From Cyanobium sp. N.Huapi 1H5 (GTDB taxonomy: Bacteria > Cyanobacteriota > Cyanobacteriia > PCC-6307 > Cyanobiaceae), in assembly GCF_024345535.1 (NCBI RefSeq), contig NZ_JAGQBH010000002.1:434001-498000 (forward strand): 64,000 nt of DNA, given 5' to 3'. Every line of letters starts with the position of its first letter. Position 1 is the first letter of the stretch. The notes beneath the pieces are model-generated. The model worked only from the letters and a program-made list of their open reading frames with translations. It did not search any database and was not told the origin of the DNA. Below, piece after piece: positions 45,454 through 55,015 of this stretch. Made by a program: the position numbers and the translations under genes.

Positions 45454-47019
45454 CTAGCCCCGGGTCGCCCAGTCGGCGGCGTTGAGCTGCGGGAACAGCC
45501 CGTCCTCCCGCTCCACCCCCACCAGCCACTCCCGGGGCAGGTCGGTGCCGTGCTCGAGGGCATCGATCAGCCGCCAGAAACGGTCGAGGTGGCGGCGGAT
45601 CCGCTCCCGCGCCAGGCCAGTGGTGGTGCCGGCCCGCAGGATGAAGCTCCAGTCGGAGCTCTGGGCCAGCAGCAGCTCACGGCCCGCCTGGGTGAGCAGG
45701 GCCCGCTGGGCGGTGCTGCCCACTCCCCGGTTCACCCGCTGAACCATGGCCCGGGAGGCGCGCTGCCACTCCGCCACCACCCAGGCGTTGGTGTCGTTGA
45801 GCCAGTAGTCGTGGTAGCCCCCCTGGCCCCAGCTGGAGGGGGCCGGCCGGCAGACCTGCAGGGCCCGCCCTTCGCTGAGCACTTCGCGCAGATGGGTGAA
45901 ACGCACGTCCAGGGCCGGCCCCTGGCGGAACAGCTCGGCCAGGAACCGGGGCCCCTCGAACCACCAGTGGCCGAACAGCTCCGCATCGAAGGGGGCCACC
46001 AGCAGCGGCGGCGGCTCGATCGTGGCCGCCAGCTGCCCCATCTGGGCGGCGCGGCCCCGCAGGAAGGCTTCGGCATGCTCCGTCACGCGCTCCGCCGCCT
46101 GCTCCGGGTCGTAGGGGCGCTTCAGCTCCAGGGGACAGCCCTGGGCGGTGACCCGGTGCAGCTTCAGCCCGAGGGGGCGACGGTCGTGGATGCCCTGGGC
46201 CTCCAGGGCGTCCTCCGGCAGGTCCCAGCCCAGGTCGCGGTGGAACTCCCGGTAGGCCCCGTCGCCTGGGTAGCCCTGGCTGGCACTCCACACCGGCAGG
46301 GTGGATTCGCTGTCGCGGGCGAAGAAGGCCACCCCCGCCGGGGAGCAGATCGGCGCATAGACCCCGTAGCGGGGACGGGGCAGGCCATGGAGCAGGCCGT
46401 GGCCGTCGAGCAGGGAATAGCGCAGGCCGCACTCAGCCAGGAGCCGGTCGAGGTCTTCGTAGTAGGCGCACTCCGGCAGCCAGATGCCAAGGGGCCGTTG
46501 GCCGAGCAGCCGCTGGTGCTCCCGCACGGCGGTGAGCAGCTGGGCCCGCACCGCCTCCGGCGAATCCCGCAGCAGGGGCAGGTAGCCGTGGGTGGCCCCG
46601 CAGGTGATCAGATCCAGGACCCCCTGCTCCTGCAGCCGCCGGAAGCGGGGCAGGAGGTCCCCCTCCATCTCCCGCCACTGGGCCTCGATGGCCGAGAGGG
46701 TGCGCTGCAGCTCCCGGGCCGGAACCTCCAGGTCGGGGTCGGCCCCGTCGAGCAGGGTGCGGCGCAGGGCGAGCCAGGCCGGGAAGCGGCCGTTGAGGGC
46801 CCGGTCGCTCAGCAGCGACAGCAGGGTGGGGGAGAGGCCGAGGGTGAGCCGGGGCCGTTGCTGGGGATCGGCGGCCGCCTGCTCCAGCACCTCCAGCAGC
46901 GGCAGATAGCATTCCTGGAGGGCCTGGAAGTACCAGTCCTCCTCGAGCGAACCGGGTTCTCCGGAGCGCACGTAGGGGAGGTGGGCATGCAACACCAGGG
47001 CCAGATCGCCTGCGGCCAT
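45454..47019 (-). CDS. GH57 family 1,4-alpha-glucan branching enzyme
   Basis: 521 residues, ATG 47019. GH57 landmarks: LVLHAHLPYVRSGEPGS (HAH at 11-13), ITCGATHGYLPLL, GIWLPECAYYEDLDRLL with the nucleophile Glu, SATQG-type region SASQGYPGDGAYREFHRDLG, LLVAPFDAELFGHWWFEGPR with the acid/base Asp, then a helical C-terminal domain (TNAWVVAEWQRASRAMVQ). GH57 branching enzymes make alpha-1,6 links in glycogen; some members are amylases or 4-alpha-glucanotransferases. Together with glgA in the window it serves carbon storage. Divergent from leuA. Confidence 0.85.
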   Translation of the reverse strand: MAAGDLALVLHAHLPYVRSGEPGSLEEDWYFQALQECYLPLLEVLEQAAADPQQRPRLTLGLSPTLLSLLSDRALNGRFPAWLALRRTLLDGADPDLEVPARELQRTLSAIEAQWREMEGDLLPRFRRLQEQGVLDLITCGATHGYLPLLRDSPEAVRAQLLTAVREHQRLLGQRPLGIWLPECAYYEDLDRLLAECGLRYSLLDGHGLLHGLPRPRYGVYAPICSPAGVAFFARDSESTLPVWSASQGYPGDGAYREFHRDLGWDLPEDALEAQGIHDRRPLGLKLHRVTAQGCPLELKRPYDPEQAAERVTEHAEAFLRGRAAQMGQLAATIEPPPLLVAPFDAELFGHWWFEGPRFLAELFRQGPALDVRFTHLREVLSEGRALQVCRPAPSSWGQGGYHDYWLNDTNAWVVAEWQRASRAMVQRVNRGVGSTAQRALLTQAGRELLLAQSSDWSFILRAGTTTGLARERIRRHLDRFWRLIDALEHGTDLPREWLVGVEREDGLFPQLNAADWATRG

Positions 47020-47043
47020 GGGGAAACCCTCTGTGCGGCCACT

Positions 47044-47088
47044 CTACGTTTCGCACCCTGACGTTCCGCTCCCTGATGTTCCGCTCCC
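47044..47088. repeat. Three tandem 15-base repeats in the GH57/leuA divergent spacer
   Basis: TGACGTTCCGCTCCC (47059-47073) and TGATGTTCCGCTCCC (47074-47088) differ at one base. CTACGTTTCGCACCC (47044-47058) before them agrees at 11 of 15 positions. They occupy a third of the 128-base spacer, 25-69 bases upstream of the GH57 start and 60-104 bases upstream of leuA. Possible regulator array or slippage-born repeat. Confidence 0.5.
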
Positions 47089-47147
47089 GGAGCCGGGTCT
47101 TCCGGCCCGTAGAGTGGGACTAACTCATAGCTGTTCCGCCTAACCCC

Positions 47148-48773
47148 ATGGCCCGCGATCCCGGCCGGGTATTGATCTTCGATACCACCCTCCGCGACGG
47201 GGAGCAGTCCCCCGGCGCCAGCCTCAACCTGGAGGAGAAGCTCGCGATCGCCCAGCAGCTGGCCCGCCTGGGGGTCGACATCGTCGAGGCCGGCTTCCCC
47301 TTCGCCAGCAGCGGCGATTTCCACGCCGTCCAAAGAATCGCCGCCACCGTGGGCACACCCGATGGCCCGGTGATCTGTGGCCTGGCCCGGGCCGCCAGCG
47401 GCGACATCAAGGCCTGCGCCGAGGCCGTGGCCCCCGCCGCCCGCCGGCGCATCCACACCTTCATCGCCACCAGCGACATCCATCTGGAGCACAAGCTCCG
47501 CAAGACCCGCGCCGAGGTGCTTGCCATCACCGCGGAGATGGTGGCCTACGCCCGCTCCCTCGTCGACGACGTGGAGTTCTCCTGCGAGGACGCCGGCCGC
47601 AGCGACCCCGAGTTCATGCACCAGGTGATCGAGGCGGCGATCAACGCCGGCGCCACCACCATCAACATTCCCGACACGGTGGGCTACACCACCCCGGCCG
47701 AATTCGGTGAAATCATCGCCGGCATCAACCGCTCGGTGCCCAACATCGACCAGGCGGTGATCTCGGTCCATGGCCACAACGATCTCGGTCTGGCCGTCGC
47801 CAACTTCCTCGAAGCGGTGAAGAACGGCGCCCGCCAGCTGGAGTGCACCATCAACGGCATCGGCGAACGGGCCGGCAACGCCTCCCTCGAGGAGCTGGTG
47901 ATGGCGCTGCACGTGCGCCGCAGCTACTTCAACCCTTTCCTGGGCCGGCCGGCCGATCAGCGCGACCCGCTCACCAACGTGCGCACCGAGGAGATCACCA
48001 AGACCTCCCGGCTGGTCTCCAACCTCACCGGCATGGCGGTGCAGCCCAACAAGGCGATCGTGGGCGCCAACGCCTTCGCCCATGAGTCCGGCATCCACCA
48101 GGACGGGGTGCTCAAGAACCGGCTCACCTACGAGATCATCGACGCCCGAACCGTCGGCCTGGCCGACAACCGCCTCTCCCTCGGCAAGCTCTCGGGCCGC
48201 AGCGCCTTCCGGGCCCGGCTGGAGGAGCTCGGCTACACCCTGGAGCGCACCGACCTCGACGACGCCTTCGCCCGCTTCAAGGAGCTGGCCGACCGCAAGC
48301 GGGAGATCACCGACCGGGATCTGGAGGCGATCGTCAGCGAGCAGGTGCAGCAGCAGGACCAACCCCGCTACGCCCTGCAGTCGGTGCAGGTGAGCTGCGG
48401 CACCAACCTGCAGCCCACCGCCACCGTCACCCTCCGGGACGGGGACGGCATCGACCTGACCGAGGCGGCGATCGGCACCGGACCGGTGGATGCGGTCTGC
48501 CAGGCCCTCAACCACCTGGCCCAGGTGCCGAACGAGCTGGTGGAGTTCAGCATCAAGTCCGTCACCGAGGGCATCGACGCCATGGGCGAGGTGACCATCC
48601 GCCTGCGCCACCAGGGGGTGCTCTATTCGGGCCATGCGGCCGACACCGACATCGTCGTGGCGGCGGCCCAGGCTTTCGTGAACGCCCTCAACCGGCTGGT
48701 CTCCGGCAGCCAGCGCGCCCCGCTGCATCCCCAGAAGACCCCCCTTCCGGTGGCGGAACTGCCGCGTCTGTGA
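47148..48773 (+). CDS. leuA: 2-isopropylmalate synthase
   Basis: 541 residues, ATG 47148. TIM-barrel motif [16 protein letters not shown] (Arg16, Asp17), metal ligands in [40 protein letters not shown], and the C-terminal LeuA dimer/leucine regulatory domain ([20 protein letters not shown]). Condenses acetyl-CoA with 2-oxoisovalerate, the first step of leucine synthesis, normally feedback inhibited by leucine. Full length. Its TGA overlaps the GTG of a sugar-permease-like gene. Confidence 0.96.
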   Translation: MARDPGRVLIFDTTLRDGEQSPGASLNLEEKLAIAQQLARLGVDIVEAGFPFASSGDFHAVQRIAATVGTPDGPVICGLARAASGDIKACAEAVAPAARRRIHTFIATSDIHLEHKLRKTRAEVLAITAEMVAYARSLVDDVEFSCEDAGRSDPEFMHQVIEAAINAGATTINIPDTVGYTTPAEFGEIIAGINRSVPNIDQAVISVHGHNDLGLAVANFLEAVKNGARQLECTINGIGERAGNASLEELVMALHVRRSYFNPFLGRPADQRDPLTNVRTEEITKTSRLVSNLTGMAVQPNKAIVGANAFAHESGIHQDGVLKNRLTYEIIDARTVGLADNRLSLGKLSGRSAFRARLEELGYTLERTDLDDAFARFKELADRKREITDRDLEAIVSEQVQQQDQPRYALQSVQVSCGTNLQPTATVTLRDGDGIDLTEAAIGTGPVDAVCQALNHLAQVPNELVEFSIKSVTEGIDAMGEVTIRLRHQGVLYSGHAADTDIVVAAAQAFVNALNRLVSGSQRAPLHPQKTPLPVAELPRL

Positions 48774-49606
48774 ACGCCCCCAACCGCTCCCCGCTGGCCA
48801 CCGGGCTGCAGCTCGCCCTGCTGCTGCTGGTGGCCGTGCTGCTGCTGCTGCCCCTGCTGTGGCTGGTCAGCACCTCCCTCAAGGGGCCGGCGGAGGACAT
48901 CTTCACCAGCCCTCCGGCCCTGCTGCCGAGCCAGCCGAGCCTGGAGGCCTACGGACGCCTGTTCGCCGCCAACCCGATGGGCACCTACCTGCTCAACAGC
49001 ACGATCGTCAGCTCCCTGGCGGTGCTGGCCAACCTGCTGTTCTGCTCCCTGGCGGCCTACCCCCTGGCGCGGATGCGTTTCCGGGGCCGCGGGCTGGTGC
49101 TGGCCCTGGTGGTGGCCACGATCCTGATCCCCTTCCAGGTGGTGATGATCCCCCTCTACCTGCTGATGGTGCAGATCGGGCTGCGCAACACCCTCTGGGC
49201 CCTGATCGTGCCCCAGGCGGCCACGGCCTTCGGCATCTTCCTGCTGCGCCAGAGCTTCCTGGCGGTGCCGGTGGAGCTCGAGGAGGCGGCCCGGATCGAT
49301 GGCTGCACGCCCATCGGCGAATGGTGGAACGTCATGCTGCCGGCCGCCCGGGCCGACCTGATCACCCTGGCGATGTTCGTGTTCATCGGCACCTGGAGTG
49401 ACTTCCTCTGGCCGCTGATCATTCTCGACGACCCCACCCTCTACACCCTGCCCCTGGGCCTGCAGCAGCTGGCCAGCAGCTTCTCCCTCGACTGGCGCCT
49501 GGTGGCGGCCGGATCGGTGGTGTCGATCCTGCCGGTGCTGCTGCTGTTCGTGCTGCTGCAGCGCTACATCCTGCCCAGCGCCAGCGGCGACGCCGTCAAG
49601 GGCTGA
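48770..49606 (+). CDS. MalG-type carbohydrate ABC transporter permease (orphan)
   Basis: 278 residues, GTG 48770 coupled to leuA by a GTGA overlap. Six TM segments and the family EAA loop: [20 protein letters not shown] followed by [13 protein letters not shown]. Early [20 protein letters not shown] and [18 protein letters not shown] are typical of MalG/UgpE. No MalF, binding protein or ATPase gene is in the window, so its partners must lie elsewhere, as happens for dispersed osmolyte (glucosylglycerol/trehalose) systems in cyanobacteria. Substrate unknown. Confidence 0.88.
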   Translation: MNAPNRSPLATGLQLALLLLVAVLLLLPLLWLVSTSLKGPAEDIFTSPPALLPSQPSLEAYGRLFAANPMGTYLLNSTIVSSLAVLANLLFCSLAAYPLARMRFRGRGLVLALVVATILIPFQVVMIPLYLLMVQIGLRNTLWALIVPQAATAFGIFLLRQSFLAVPVELEEAARIDGCTPIGEWWNVMLPAARADLITLAMFVFIGTWSDFLWPLIILDDPTLYTLPLGLQQLASSFSLDWRLVAAGSVVSILPVLLLFVLLQRYILPSASGDAVKG

Positions 49607-49625
49607 GGCCCCCCAGGGGCCTCAG
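49603..49625. terminator. Hairpin formed by the stop codons of two convergent genes
   Basis: CTGAGGCCCC (49603-49612) and GGGGCCTCAG (49616-49625) pair perfectly over ten bases with a 3-base loop. The plus-strand TGA (49604-49606) is in one arm and the minus-strand stop (49622-49624) in the other. It probably acts as a shared, bidirectional 3' boundary. There is no T-run on either side, so Rho-independent termination is uncertain. Confidence 0.5.
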
Positions 49626-50125
49626 GGGGTGCTCACCGGCGGGGGGCGGAGCACGCCGCCGCCCTCGCCACGGTCGGCCGGGGCCTGGCCAGGACGGCCG
49701 CCGGGCCCCGCCGAAGGCATCGCTGGGGCGGGGAAGGGGTCCGGATCCCGCTGGGGGCGCCGCACCGCCCTGCCCTGCAGGTCGGCCAGGGCGGAACGCC
49801 ACTCGTCCTGCTGCTGCTCGAGGGCCGCCAGCCGCTGGGCCCCGGCTTCCAGGGTCTGGAGGCGCCCCACCATCGCCCGCTGCTGCTCCTCCAGCACGGA
49901 GGTGCGATCGAGGGCGCGGCTGTTCTCCAGTCCCTGCAGGCGCTGCTCCAGCTTCATCAGCAGCTGGCTCTGCTCCCGCGTCTTGCCCAGGATCACCAGG
50001 AACAGGACAGCCAGCATGGAGCTCAGGCCGATCTGCAGCCAGCTGGTCCAGGCCGGCGGGCCGGAGGCCGGGGGCGGGGGGGAACGCCGGGAGCCGTCGT
50101 CTTCGCGGTCGGTGATCGAGACCAT
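49622..50125 (-). CDS. Hypothetical membrane-anchored coiled-coil protein
   Basis: 167 residues from ATG 50125, preceded by a G-rich AGGGGG; ATG 50146 would add seven residues. One TM at ~33-47 (IGLSSMLAVLFLVILG) followed by a Gln/Glu/Leu-rich coiled coil (~48-110: LLMKLEQRLQGLENSRALDR, LEAGAQRLAALEQQQDEW) and a Pro/Gly-rich tail. Reads as a single-pass protein whose helical domain faces one compartment. No family recognised. Confidence 0.65.
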   Translation of the reverse strand: MVSITDREDDGSRRSPPPPASGPPAWTSWLQIGLSSMLAVLFLVILGKTREQSQLLMKLEQRLQGLENSRALDRTSVLEEQQRAMVGRLQTLEAGAQRLAALEQQQDEWRSALADLQGRAVRRPQRDPDPFPAPAMPSAGPGGRPGQAPADRGEGGGVLRPPPVSTP

Positions 50126-50169
50126 GCGCCCCCTGTGCTGACCCATCCTGCCCTGAGCGGCCCGGGGCG

Positions 50170-51699
50170 TCAGCCGCCGGCCGCCGGAAGGCCGGCGCCG
50201 CTGCGGGTGGCGGCACCGGCCAGCAGCTCCGCCACGGTGGAGCGGTAGACGGCGGATGCCTGCTCCGGATCGCGGCCGATGCAGGTCATGCCCAGCTTGC
50301 CGAACTCCGAAAGGCAGCCCAGCAGGTGAAACACGCTGCCCTGCAGGCGTGCCGGATCGTAGTGGAGGCCGGCCTCAGCCACGATGTCGATCAGATCCAG
50401 CGGCATCAGGCCCCGCAGGCGGGGGTCGCTGAGGTTGTCAGTGGCGCGGTAGTGCAGCGGCTGGCCGGTGGGGGAAAGGAAGCAGCCGGTGGCGGGGTCG
50501 AGGCTGCCGGCGGTGATCGCCCGCAGGGCCATGAACGGATGGGTGGTGCCCCCCTGGCGCAGGTTGACCTCGATGGCCTGCAGATCCCAGCGCTCGCCGA
50601 AGCGGCGGGCGATGAAGTCGACCCCGAAGCGCTCGAGGGCCCCTTCGGCGGCAAGGGCCCGGCCGACGGCCAGGCCGTGCTCCATCAGCGCCACCCGGTA
50701 GGGCTCGGCGGCGGGGAAGCAGCAGCCCAGGTAGGTCTGGCCGCCGGCGCCGCCGAGGATCTGCTCGTGGGTGGAGAGCACTTCCACCACACCCCCCGGA
50801 TGGATCGTGCCCTGCACGCTCGGGGAGCGCAGCGCGTCGCCGCCCTCCAGCCAGGCCTCGGCCAGGGCCCCCTGGCCGCCCAGCAGCTCCGACCAGCCGG
50901 CCGCCGGCATCGGCAGGGCCTCCAGGGCCCGCCGGATCCGCCCGACCCGCTCGCGCCGGGCCAGCCCGGCCAGCGCCAGGGGCGGGAGATCGAGGCGGGC
51001 ATTGCCCTCGCCGCTGAAGCCCTCATTCAGCTTGACGACACAGCCGCCGAGCCCGGGGTCGCTCTCCCACAGGTCGGCCACCGCTTCCGCCAGCGCGTCG
51101 AGGTCGTGGGCCAGGCCGCTGCCGGGGGGATGGGGCACACCGCAGCGGGCGAACAGCTCCCGGCTGCCCGCCTTGGTGCCCCAGTAGCCCAGGGCCGGAT
51201 CGGTGCCCAGCAGGGGCACCTGCAGGCGCTCGGAGAGCGTCTTCTCCAGCTCGGTCACCACGTAGCAGATGATGAAACTCCTGCCCGGCCGCAGCCGCTC
51301 CCGGATCCGCCCGAGCAGGGCCGGCCGCTCCAGCAGCTTCTGGGTCAGGGGCCGGGCGGAGCCGTCGTCGGTGTCGAACAGGTGAAGCCGGCGGCGGGCA
51401 TGGGAGGTGGGCACCCCCGGCATCAGCTCCAGGACCGCATCCACCACCAGCTCGGGCAGCAGCTTGCTGGTCACGTAGACCACCTGCACGCCCGGATTGC
51501 GCAGCCGCATCAGGGAGAACAGCTGGCGTTCCTCGTAGTGGTGGGCCCCCGTCACCAGGGCCAGCTGGGAGGGGTCCATGGTGAGGGAGGGCACCATCAG
51601 CAGGTCGAAATCCGCACCCGCCCCGCCACCGGCGTCGCCGTGCTCCCGGCCCCACGGGGCCTGCAGCCCCTGCTGCAGTTCGCGGAAGCTCAGGGCCAT
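50170..51699 (-). CDS. PGM1-like ATP-grasp peptide ligase-related protein
   Basis: 509 residues, ATG 51699. The N-terminus (LLMVPSLTMDPSQLALVTGA, HHYEERQLFSLMRL, VVYVTSKLLPELVVDAVLEL) is the pre-ATP-grasp domain of the PGM1 group. The middle has GGCVVKLNEGFSGEGNARLD, an ATP-grasp nucleotide loop, and LQAIEVNLRQGGTTHPFMAL with the metal-binding Glu/Asn. The C-terminus has FHLLGCLSEFGKLGMTCIGR. PGM1 of Streptomyces ligates peptides in pheganomycin synthesis; relatives elsewhere are uncharacterised. No peptide-precursor gene was seen beside it. Substrate unknown. Confidence 0.75.
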   Translation of the reverse strand: MALSFRELQQGLQAPWGREHGDAGGGAGADFDLLMVPSLTMDPSQLALVTGAHHYEERQLFSLMRLRNPGVQVVYVTSKLLPELVVDAVLELMPGVPTSHARRRLHLFDTDDGSARPLTQKLLERPALLGRIRERLRPGRSFIICYVVTELEKTLSERLQVPLLGTDPALGYWGTKAGSRELFARCGVPHPPGSGLAHDLDALAEAVADLWESDPGLGGCVVKLNEGFSGEGNARLDLPPLALAGLARRERVGRIRRALEALPMPAAGWSELLGGQGALAEAWLEGGDALRSPSVQGTIHPGGVVEVLSTHEQILGGAGGQTYLGCCFPAAEPYRVALMEHGLAVGRALAAEGALERFGVDFIARRFGERWDLQAIEVNLRQGGTTHPFMALRAITAGSLDPATGCFLSPTGQPLHYRATDNLSDPRLRGLMPLDLIDIVAEAGLHYDPARLQGSVFHLLGCLSEFGKLGMTCIGRDPEQASAVYRSTVAELLAGAATRSGAGLPAAGG

Positions 51700-51750
51700 G
51701 GCCGGATGGGCGGAATGTCGTCATGCTGACCACCACAGCGACCAGCGCCA

Positions 51751-52026
51751 ATGGAGTCGTTCACGGTGAGTGCCCTCGGGTACGGCGCCGCCTCACTCAC
51801 CACCCTGAGCCTGTTCCCCCAGGCGCTGAAGACCGTGCGCAGCGGCGACACCAGCGCCATCTCGCTGCGGATGTATGGACTGTTCACGCTGGGGGTGCTG
51901 GCCTGGGCCGTCTACGGCCTGCTGCGGGCCGACGGTCCGGTGATCGCTGCCAACCTGATCACGCTGATCCCGGCGTCGGTGGTGCTGGAACGCAAGCTGC
52001 GGGCCCTGCTGGAGGGGAGACGCTGA
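51751..52026 (+). CDS. SemiSWEET-type transporter
   Basis: 91 residues, ATG 51751. Three TM segments and the PQ-loop motif LTTLSLFPQALKTVRSGDTS (Pro23-Gln24), followed by ISLRMYGLFTLGVLAWAVYG. SemiSWEETs are half-size sugar transporters that dimerise in the inner membrane; bacterial ones carry sucrose or glucose by facilitated diffusion. Followed at once by two crcB genes, with no obvious functional tie. Confidence 0.9.
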   Translation: MESFTVSALGYGAASLTTLSLFPQALKTVRSGDTSAISLRMYGLFTLGVLAWAVYGLLRADGPVIAANLITLIPASVVLERKLRALLEGRR

Positions 52027-52027
52027 G

Positions 52028-52411
52028 GTGGCGGCACCCATGGACAACGGCGCCCTGTTCGTCGCGATCGGAGCGGTGCCGGGGGCCTGGCTGCGCTTCC
52101 GGGTGGTCAACCACTTCGAACCGATGCTGCCCCGCAAGCACTGGGGAACGTTCGGCGTGAATCTGATCGCCTGCTTCGCCATCGGCCTGCTGGTGAGCCT
52201 GGAGGCCAGCTGCGGGCTGGCGGCGGGCCGCGCCCTGCTGCTGCTCGGCACGGGGTTCCTGGGCAGTTTCAGCACCTTCTCCACCTGGATCGCCGAACTG
52301 CACGCGACCCTGCACCAGCGCCAGCGCCGCGAGGCCGTCCTGCTCTGCGGCGGTTCGGTGCTGGGGGGCCTGCTGGCCGTGGGTGCCGGCCTGGCCATCG
52401 GCGGCAGCTAG
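52028..52411 (+). CDS. crcB: Fluoride channel subunit CrcB/Fluc (1)
   Basis: 127 residues from GTG 52028, one base after the SemiSWEET stop (ATG 52040 is possible). Four TM segments with GAVPGAWLRFRVVNHFEPM (Fluc N-terminal GxxxR), FGVNLIACFAIGLLVSLEA (pore Asn) and GFLGSFSTFSTWIAE (the TFST Phe/Ser track). Exports toxic fluoride passively. Nine bases before a second crcB, so the pair may form a heterodimer. No crcB riboswitch was recognised upstream. Confidence 0.88.
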   Translation: MAAPMDNGALFVAIGAVPGAWLRFRVVNHFEPMLPRKHWGTFGVNLIACFAIGLLVSLEASCGLAAGRALLLLGTGFLGSFSTFSTWIAELHATLHQRQRREAVLLCGGSVLGGLLAVGAGLAIGGS

Positions 52412-52420
52412 GGGGGAACG

Positions 52421-52855
52421 ATGGCGCCATCCCCTTCACCCACCCCCCCCACCCTGCGCCGCGAGGCTCGGGACCTGCTGCTGGTGGCCGCGGGCGCGGT
52501 GCCTGGTGCCCTGCTGCGCTGGCGCCTGGAGGACGTCGGCAAGGGCCTGGAGGGCGTGCCCACCGGCCTGATCGAAGCCGACCTGGTGGCCAACCTGCTC
52601 GGCACCTTCCTGATCGGTGTGATCGCCGGCCTCCACCCCCCCCGGCCCCGGCTGCTGCTGCTCGGCGGCATCGGCTTCTGCGGCTCGCTCACCACCTTCA
52701 GCAGCTGGATGCTGGAGATCAGCCTGGCGCTGCGGCGCGGACGCCCCGATGAGGCGCTCGCCGTGGTGCTGGTCAGCCTGCTGGGGGGCCTGCTGGTGGT
52801 GACGCTGGGGCTGGCGGTGGGCCGACGGCTGGGGCGGTCGCGGCTCAGGCGCTGA
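52421..52855 (+). CDS. crcB: Fluoride channel subunit CrcB/Fluc (2)
   Basis: 144 residues, ATG 52421. GAVPGALLRWRLED, EADLVANLLGTFLIGVIAGL (pore Asn) and GFCGSLTTFSSWMLEISLAL mark the same family as the preceding gene. It is more divergent at both ends, with a Pro-rich start and a basic C-terminus. Two tandem crcB genes are known in several bacteria. Its last 11 bases overlap the 3' end of the convergent HD-domain gene. Confidence 0.88.
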   Translation: MAPSPSPTPPTLRREARDLLLVAAGAVPGALLRWRLEDVGKGLEGVPTGLIEADLVANLLGTFLIGVIAGLHPPRPRLLLLGGIGFCGSLTTFSSWMLEISLALRRGRPDEALAVVLVSLLGGLLVVTLGLAVGRRLGRSRLRR

Positions 52856-54935
52856 ACGCCTTGCGGGGGGGAATGGGGTAGGGAATGCGGCGGTGGCGCA
52901 TGCGCTTCCAGACCCGCACGAAGGCACGGATCACCAGCTCCAGCTCGGCCCGGGAGATGCCGCTGCCGTCGAGCTGGCCGTCGTTCTGGCGGGCCTCCAC
53001 CAGCCGCCGGACCATCGCCCGGGCCTCGGCTTCGGTGGTGCCCGGCGGCAGGGAGCGCAGGGCGGCCTCACAGCCGTCGGCCAGCATCAGGATCGCCGTC
53101 TCTCTGCTGCGGGGCGCCGGACCGCGGTAACGGAACTGCTCCTCCCGCACGGAGGGGTCCCGCTCCTTGGCCTGGTGGAGGAAGTAGCCCATCTTCAGCC
53201 GGCCCTGGTGCTCGGGGATGAAATCGGCCAGGGGGCGGGGCAGCCGGTAGCGACGGGCCAGCTTCAGCCCCTCATCGACATGGGCCTGGAGGATGGCGGC
53301 GCTGGCGAAGGGGTCGTCGAGTTCGTCGTGGGGGTTGGCGCCGTGCTCCTGGTTCTCGATGAACCACTGGGGGCCGTGCAGCTTGCCGACGTCGTGATAG
53401 AGGGCGCCGGTGCGGATCAGGTCCACATCGGCCTGGATGGCGCGGGCCCCCTCCTCGGCCAGGCCGCAGATCATCAGGGTGTGCTCGAAGGTGCCCGGCG
53501 CCTCCATCGACAGACGGCGCAGCAGGGGCCGCTCCAGATCGGCCAGCTCCATCAGCCGGGCCCGGGTGAGCAGGCCGAAGAAACTCTCCACCAGCGGCGC
53601 CAGCAGCAGACCGGCCATCAACAGGCCCGCCATCAGCAGGGCCTCCTGCAGCAGGTCGGTGCCGCTGAGCGGCCCCTGGGAGACCTCGAGGCTGCCCAGG
53701 TGGAAGAGCTGGATCAGCAGCCCCTGCAGCAGCACGGCCCCGATCGGCAGCAGCAGGGCCAGCTGCAGCAGCTGGGCCCGGTTGCGCTGCCGTCCGGCCA
53801 GCACCGCCGCGATCGCGGCCACCACCGCCGCCACCCCCAGCTGGGGCACCAGCAGCCCCTGGACGGGCGCCGGCCAGAGCATGGCGGCCACGGCCAGCCA
53901 GGCCAGGCCCGCGGCCGTGCCCAGCCCCTGGGAGAGCAGCAGGGTGGGGGGAACCAGCAGGGCCAGGGGGCTGACCTGGCTGCCGAGCCAGAGCTTGCAC
54001 CCCTGCACCAGCACCAGCATCGCCAGGGCCAGCAGGGCCTGGCGGGGTTCGAGGCTGGCGCGCCAGCGGCGCATCACCAGCAGCAGGACTCCGCAGGCGG
54101 CGAGGGCCTCACTGAAGCGGCCCAGCCAGGCCAGGGGCCTGGGGCGATGGTTGACCAGATCGAAGTGCTCCAGCACGTCGAAGGCCTGGGAGCTGATCGG
54201 CTCCCCCTGGCGGGTGATCAGGTCGTTCTTGCGCACCCGGATCGTGGGCAGCCCCTGGCGGGTGAGCAGGTCTTCGATGCGGCGCTGGCTGAGGAAGCTG
54301 TCGCCGCGGAGGTTGGTGCGGCCCTGCAGGCTGGCGGCCAGCAGGCGGCTGCCCAGGCTGCGGGCGGGGGGGGAGAGGTCGTGCAGCTGCAGCTCCGCGG
54401 CCGTCAGCAGCTGGCCCTCGGAGAGGCTGGCCACGACGCCCTGGCTGAGCATGCGCTGCTGGGCCCGCCGCAGGGAGACCTTCCAGCGCATCAGGTCGGG
54501 GGGCGTCAGCCCCGTCAGCCAGCGGCGCTCCTCTTCGGTGAGATTGAGGGAATCGGGCCGGGGCTGGTCGTCGGCGACCTTCTGGCGCACCCGCTGCAGC
54601 CGCAGCTCCAGCTGCTGGACCAGGGCTTCACTGGCCTGGGGGTCGACCACCTGGATCTGGCTGCGGGGCAGCATCTGGCTGCGGCGCTGCTCCAGGTCGG
54701 TGCTGTCGATCACCGTGGCGTCCGTCGGGGCGCGGACCGTGAACGGGGCCGGCATCCCGGGCCGCAGGTTCGGCTCCACCAGCCAGGGCCAGCTGGAGAG
54801 CAGGGCCACCAGCAGACAGAGCAGGAGCACCAGAAGGCCACCCCCGGGGCGCCAGGCCACCAGGGCCTGGCGGGGACGCTCGAGCCGCAGCAAATGGCGC
54901 CACAGTCCCCTGATCCGCCGCAGCCCGAATCTCAT
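52845..54935 (-). CDS. PgpH-like 7TM receptor HD-domain phosphodiesterase (c-di-AMP type)
   Basis: 696 residues, ATG 54935. TM1 ([20 protein letters not shown]), a ~250-residue extracytoplasmic 7TMR-HDED region ([35 protein letters not shown]), seven clustered TM segments, and a cytoplasmic HD domain: [70 protein letters not shown]. PgpH hydrolyses c-di-AMP, which in cyanobacteria is tied to night survival, osmotic balance and K+ transport. Divergent from folD. Confidence 0.9.
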   Translation of the reverse strand: MRFGLRRIRGLWRHLLRLERPRQALVAWRPGGGLLVLLLCLLVALLSSWPWLVEPNLRPGMPAPFTVRAPTDATVIDSTDLEQRRSQMLPRSQIQVVDPQASEALVQQLELRLQRVRQKVADDQPRPDSLNLTEEERRWLTGLTPPDLMRWKVSLRRAQQRMLSQGVVASLSEGQLLTAAELQLHDLSPPARSLGSRLLAASLQGRTNLRGDSFLSQRRIEDLLTRQGLPTIRVRKNDLITRQGEPISSQAFDVLEHFDLVNHRPRPLAWLGRFSEALAACGVLLLVMRRWRASLEPRQALLALAMLVLVQGCKLWLGSQVSPLALLVPPTLLLSQGLGTAAGLAWLAVAAMLWPAPVQGLLVPQLGVAAVVAAIAAVLAGRQRNRAQLLQLALLLPIGAVLLQGLLIQLFHLGSLEVSQGPLSGTDLLQEALLMAGLLMAGLLLAPLVESFFGLLTRARLMELADLERPLLRRLSMEAPGTFEHTLMICGLAEEGARAIQADVDLIRTGALYHDVGKLHGPQWFIENQEHGANPHDELDDPFASAAILQAHVDEGLKLARRYRLPRPLADFIPEHQGRLKMGYFLHQAKERDPSVREEQFRYRGPAPRSRETAILMLADGCEAALRSLPPGTTEAEARAMVRRLVEARQNDGQLDGSGISRAELELVIRAFVRVWKRMRHRRIPYPIPPRKAFSA

Positions 54936-55015
54936 CGGTCCAGGCTAGCCAACGGATGAAGGTCGCCCTCCGGGAGCTGTCGGTGCATGCTGGGGTTCGG
55001 CAACGCACCCCCCCG

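Noticed and set aside
51700-52030. Fluoride (crcB) riboswitch upstream of the crcB pair
   Set aside because: No matching pseudoknot pattern was found; the genes follow a SemiSWEET gene with a one-base gap.
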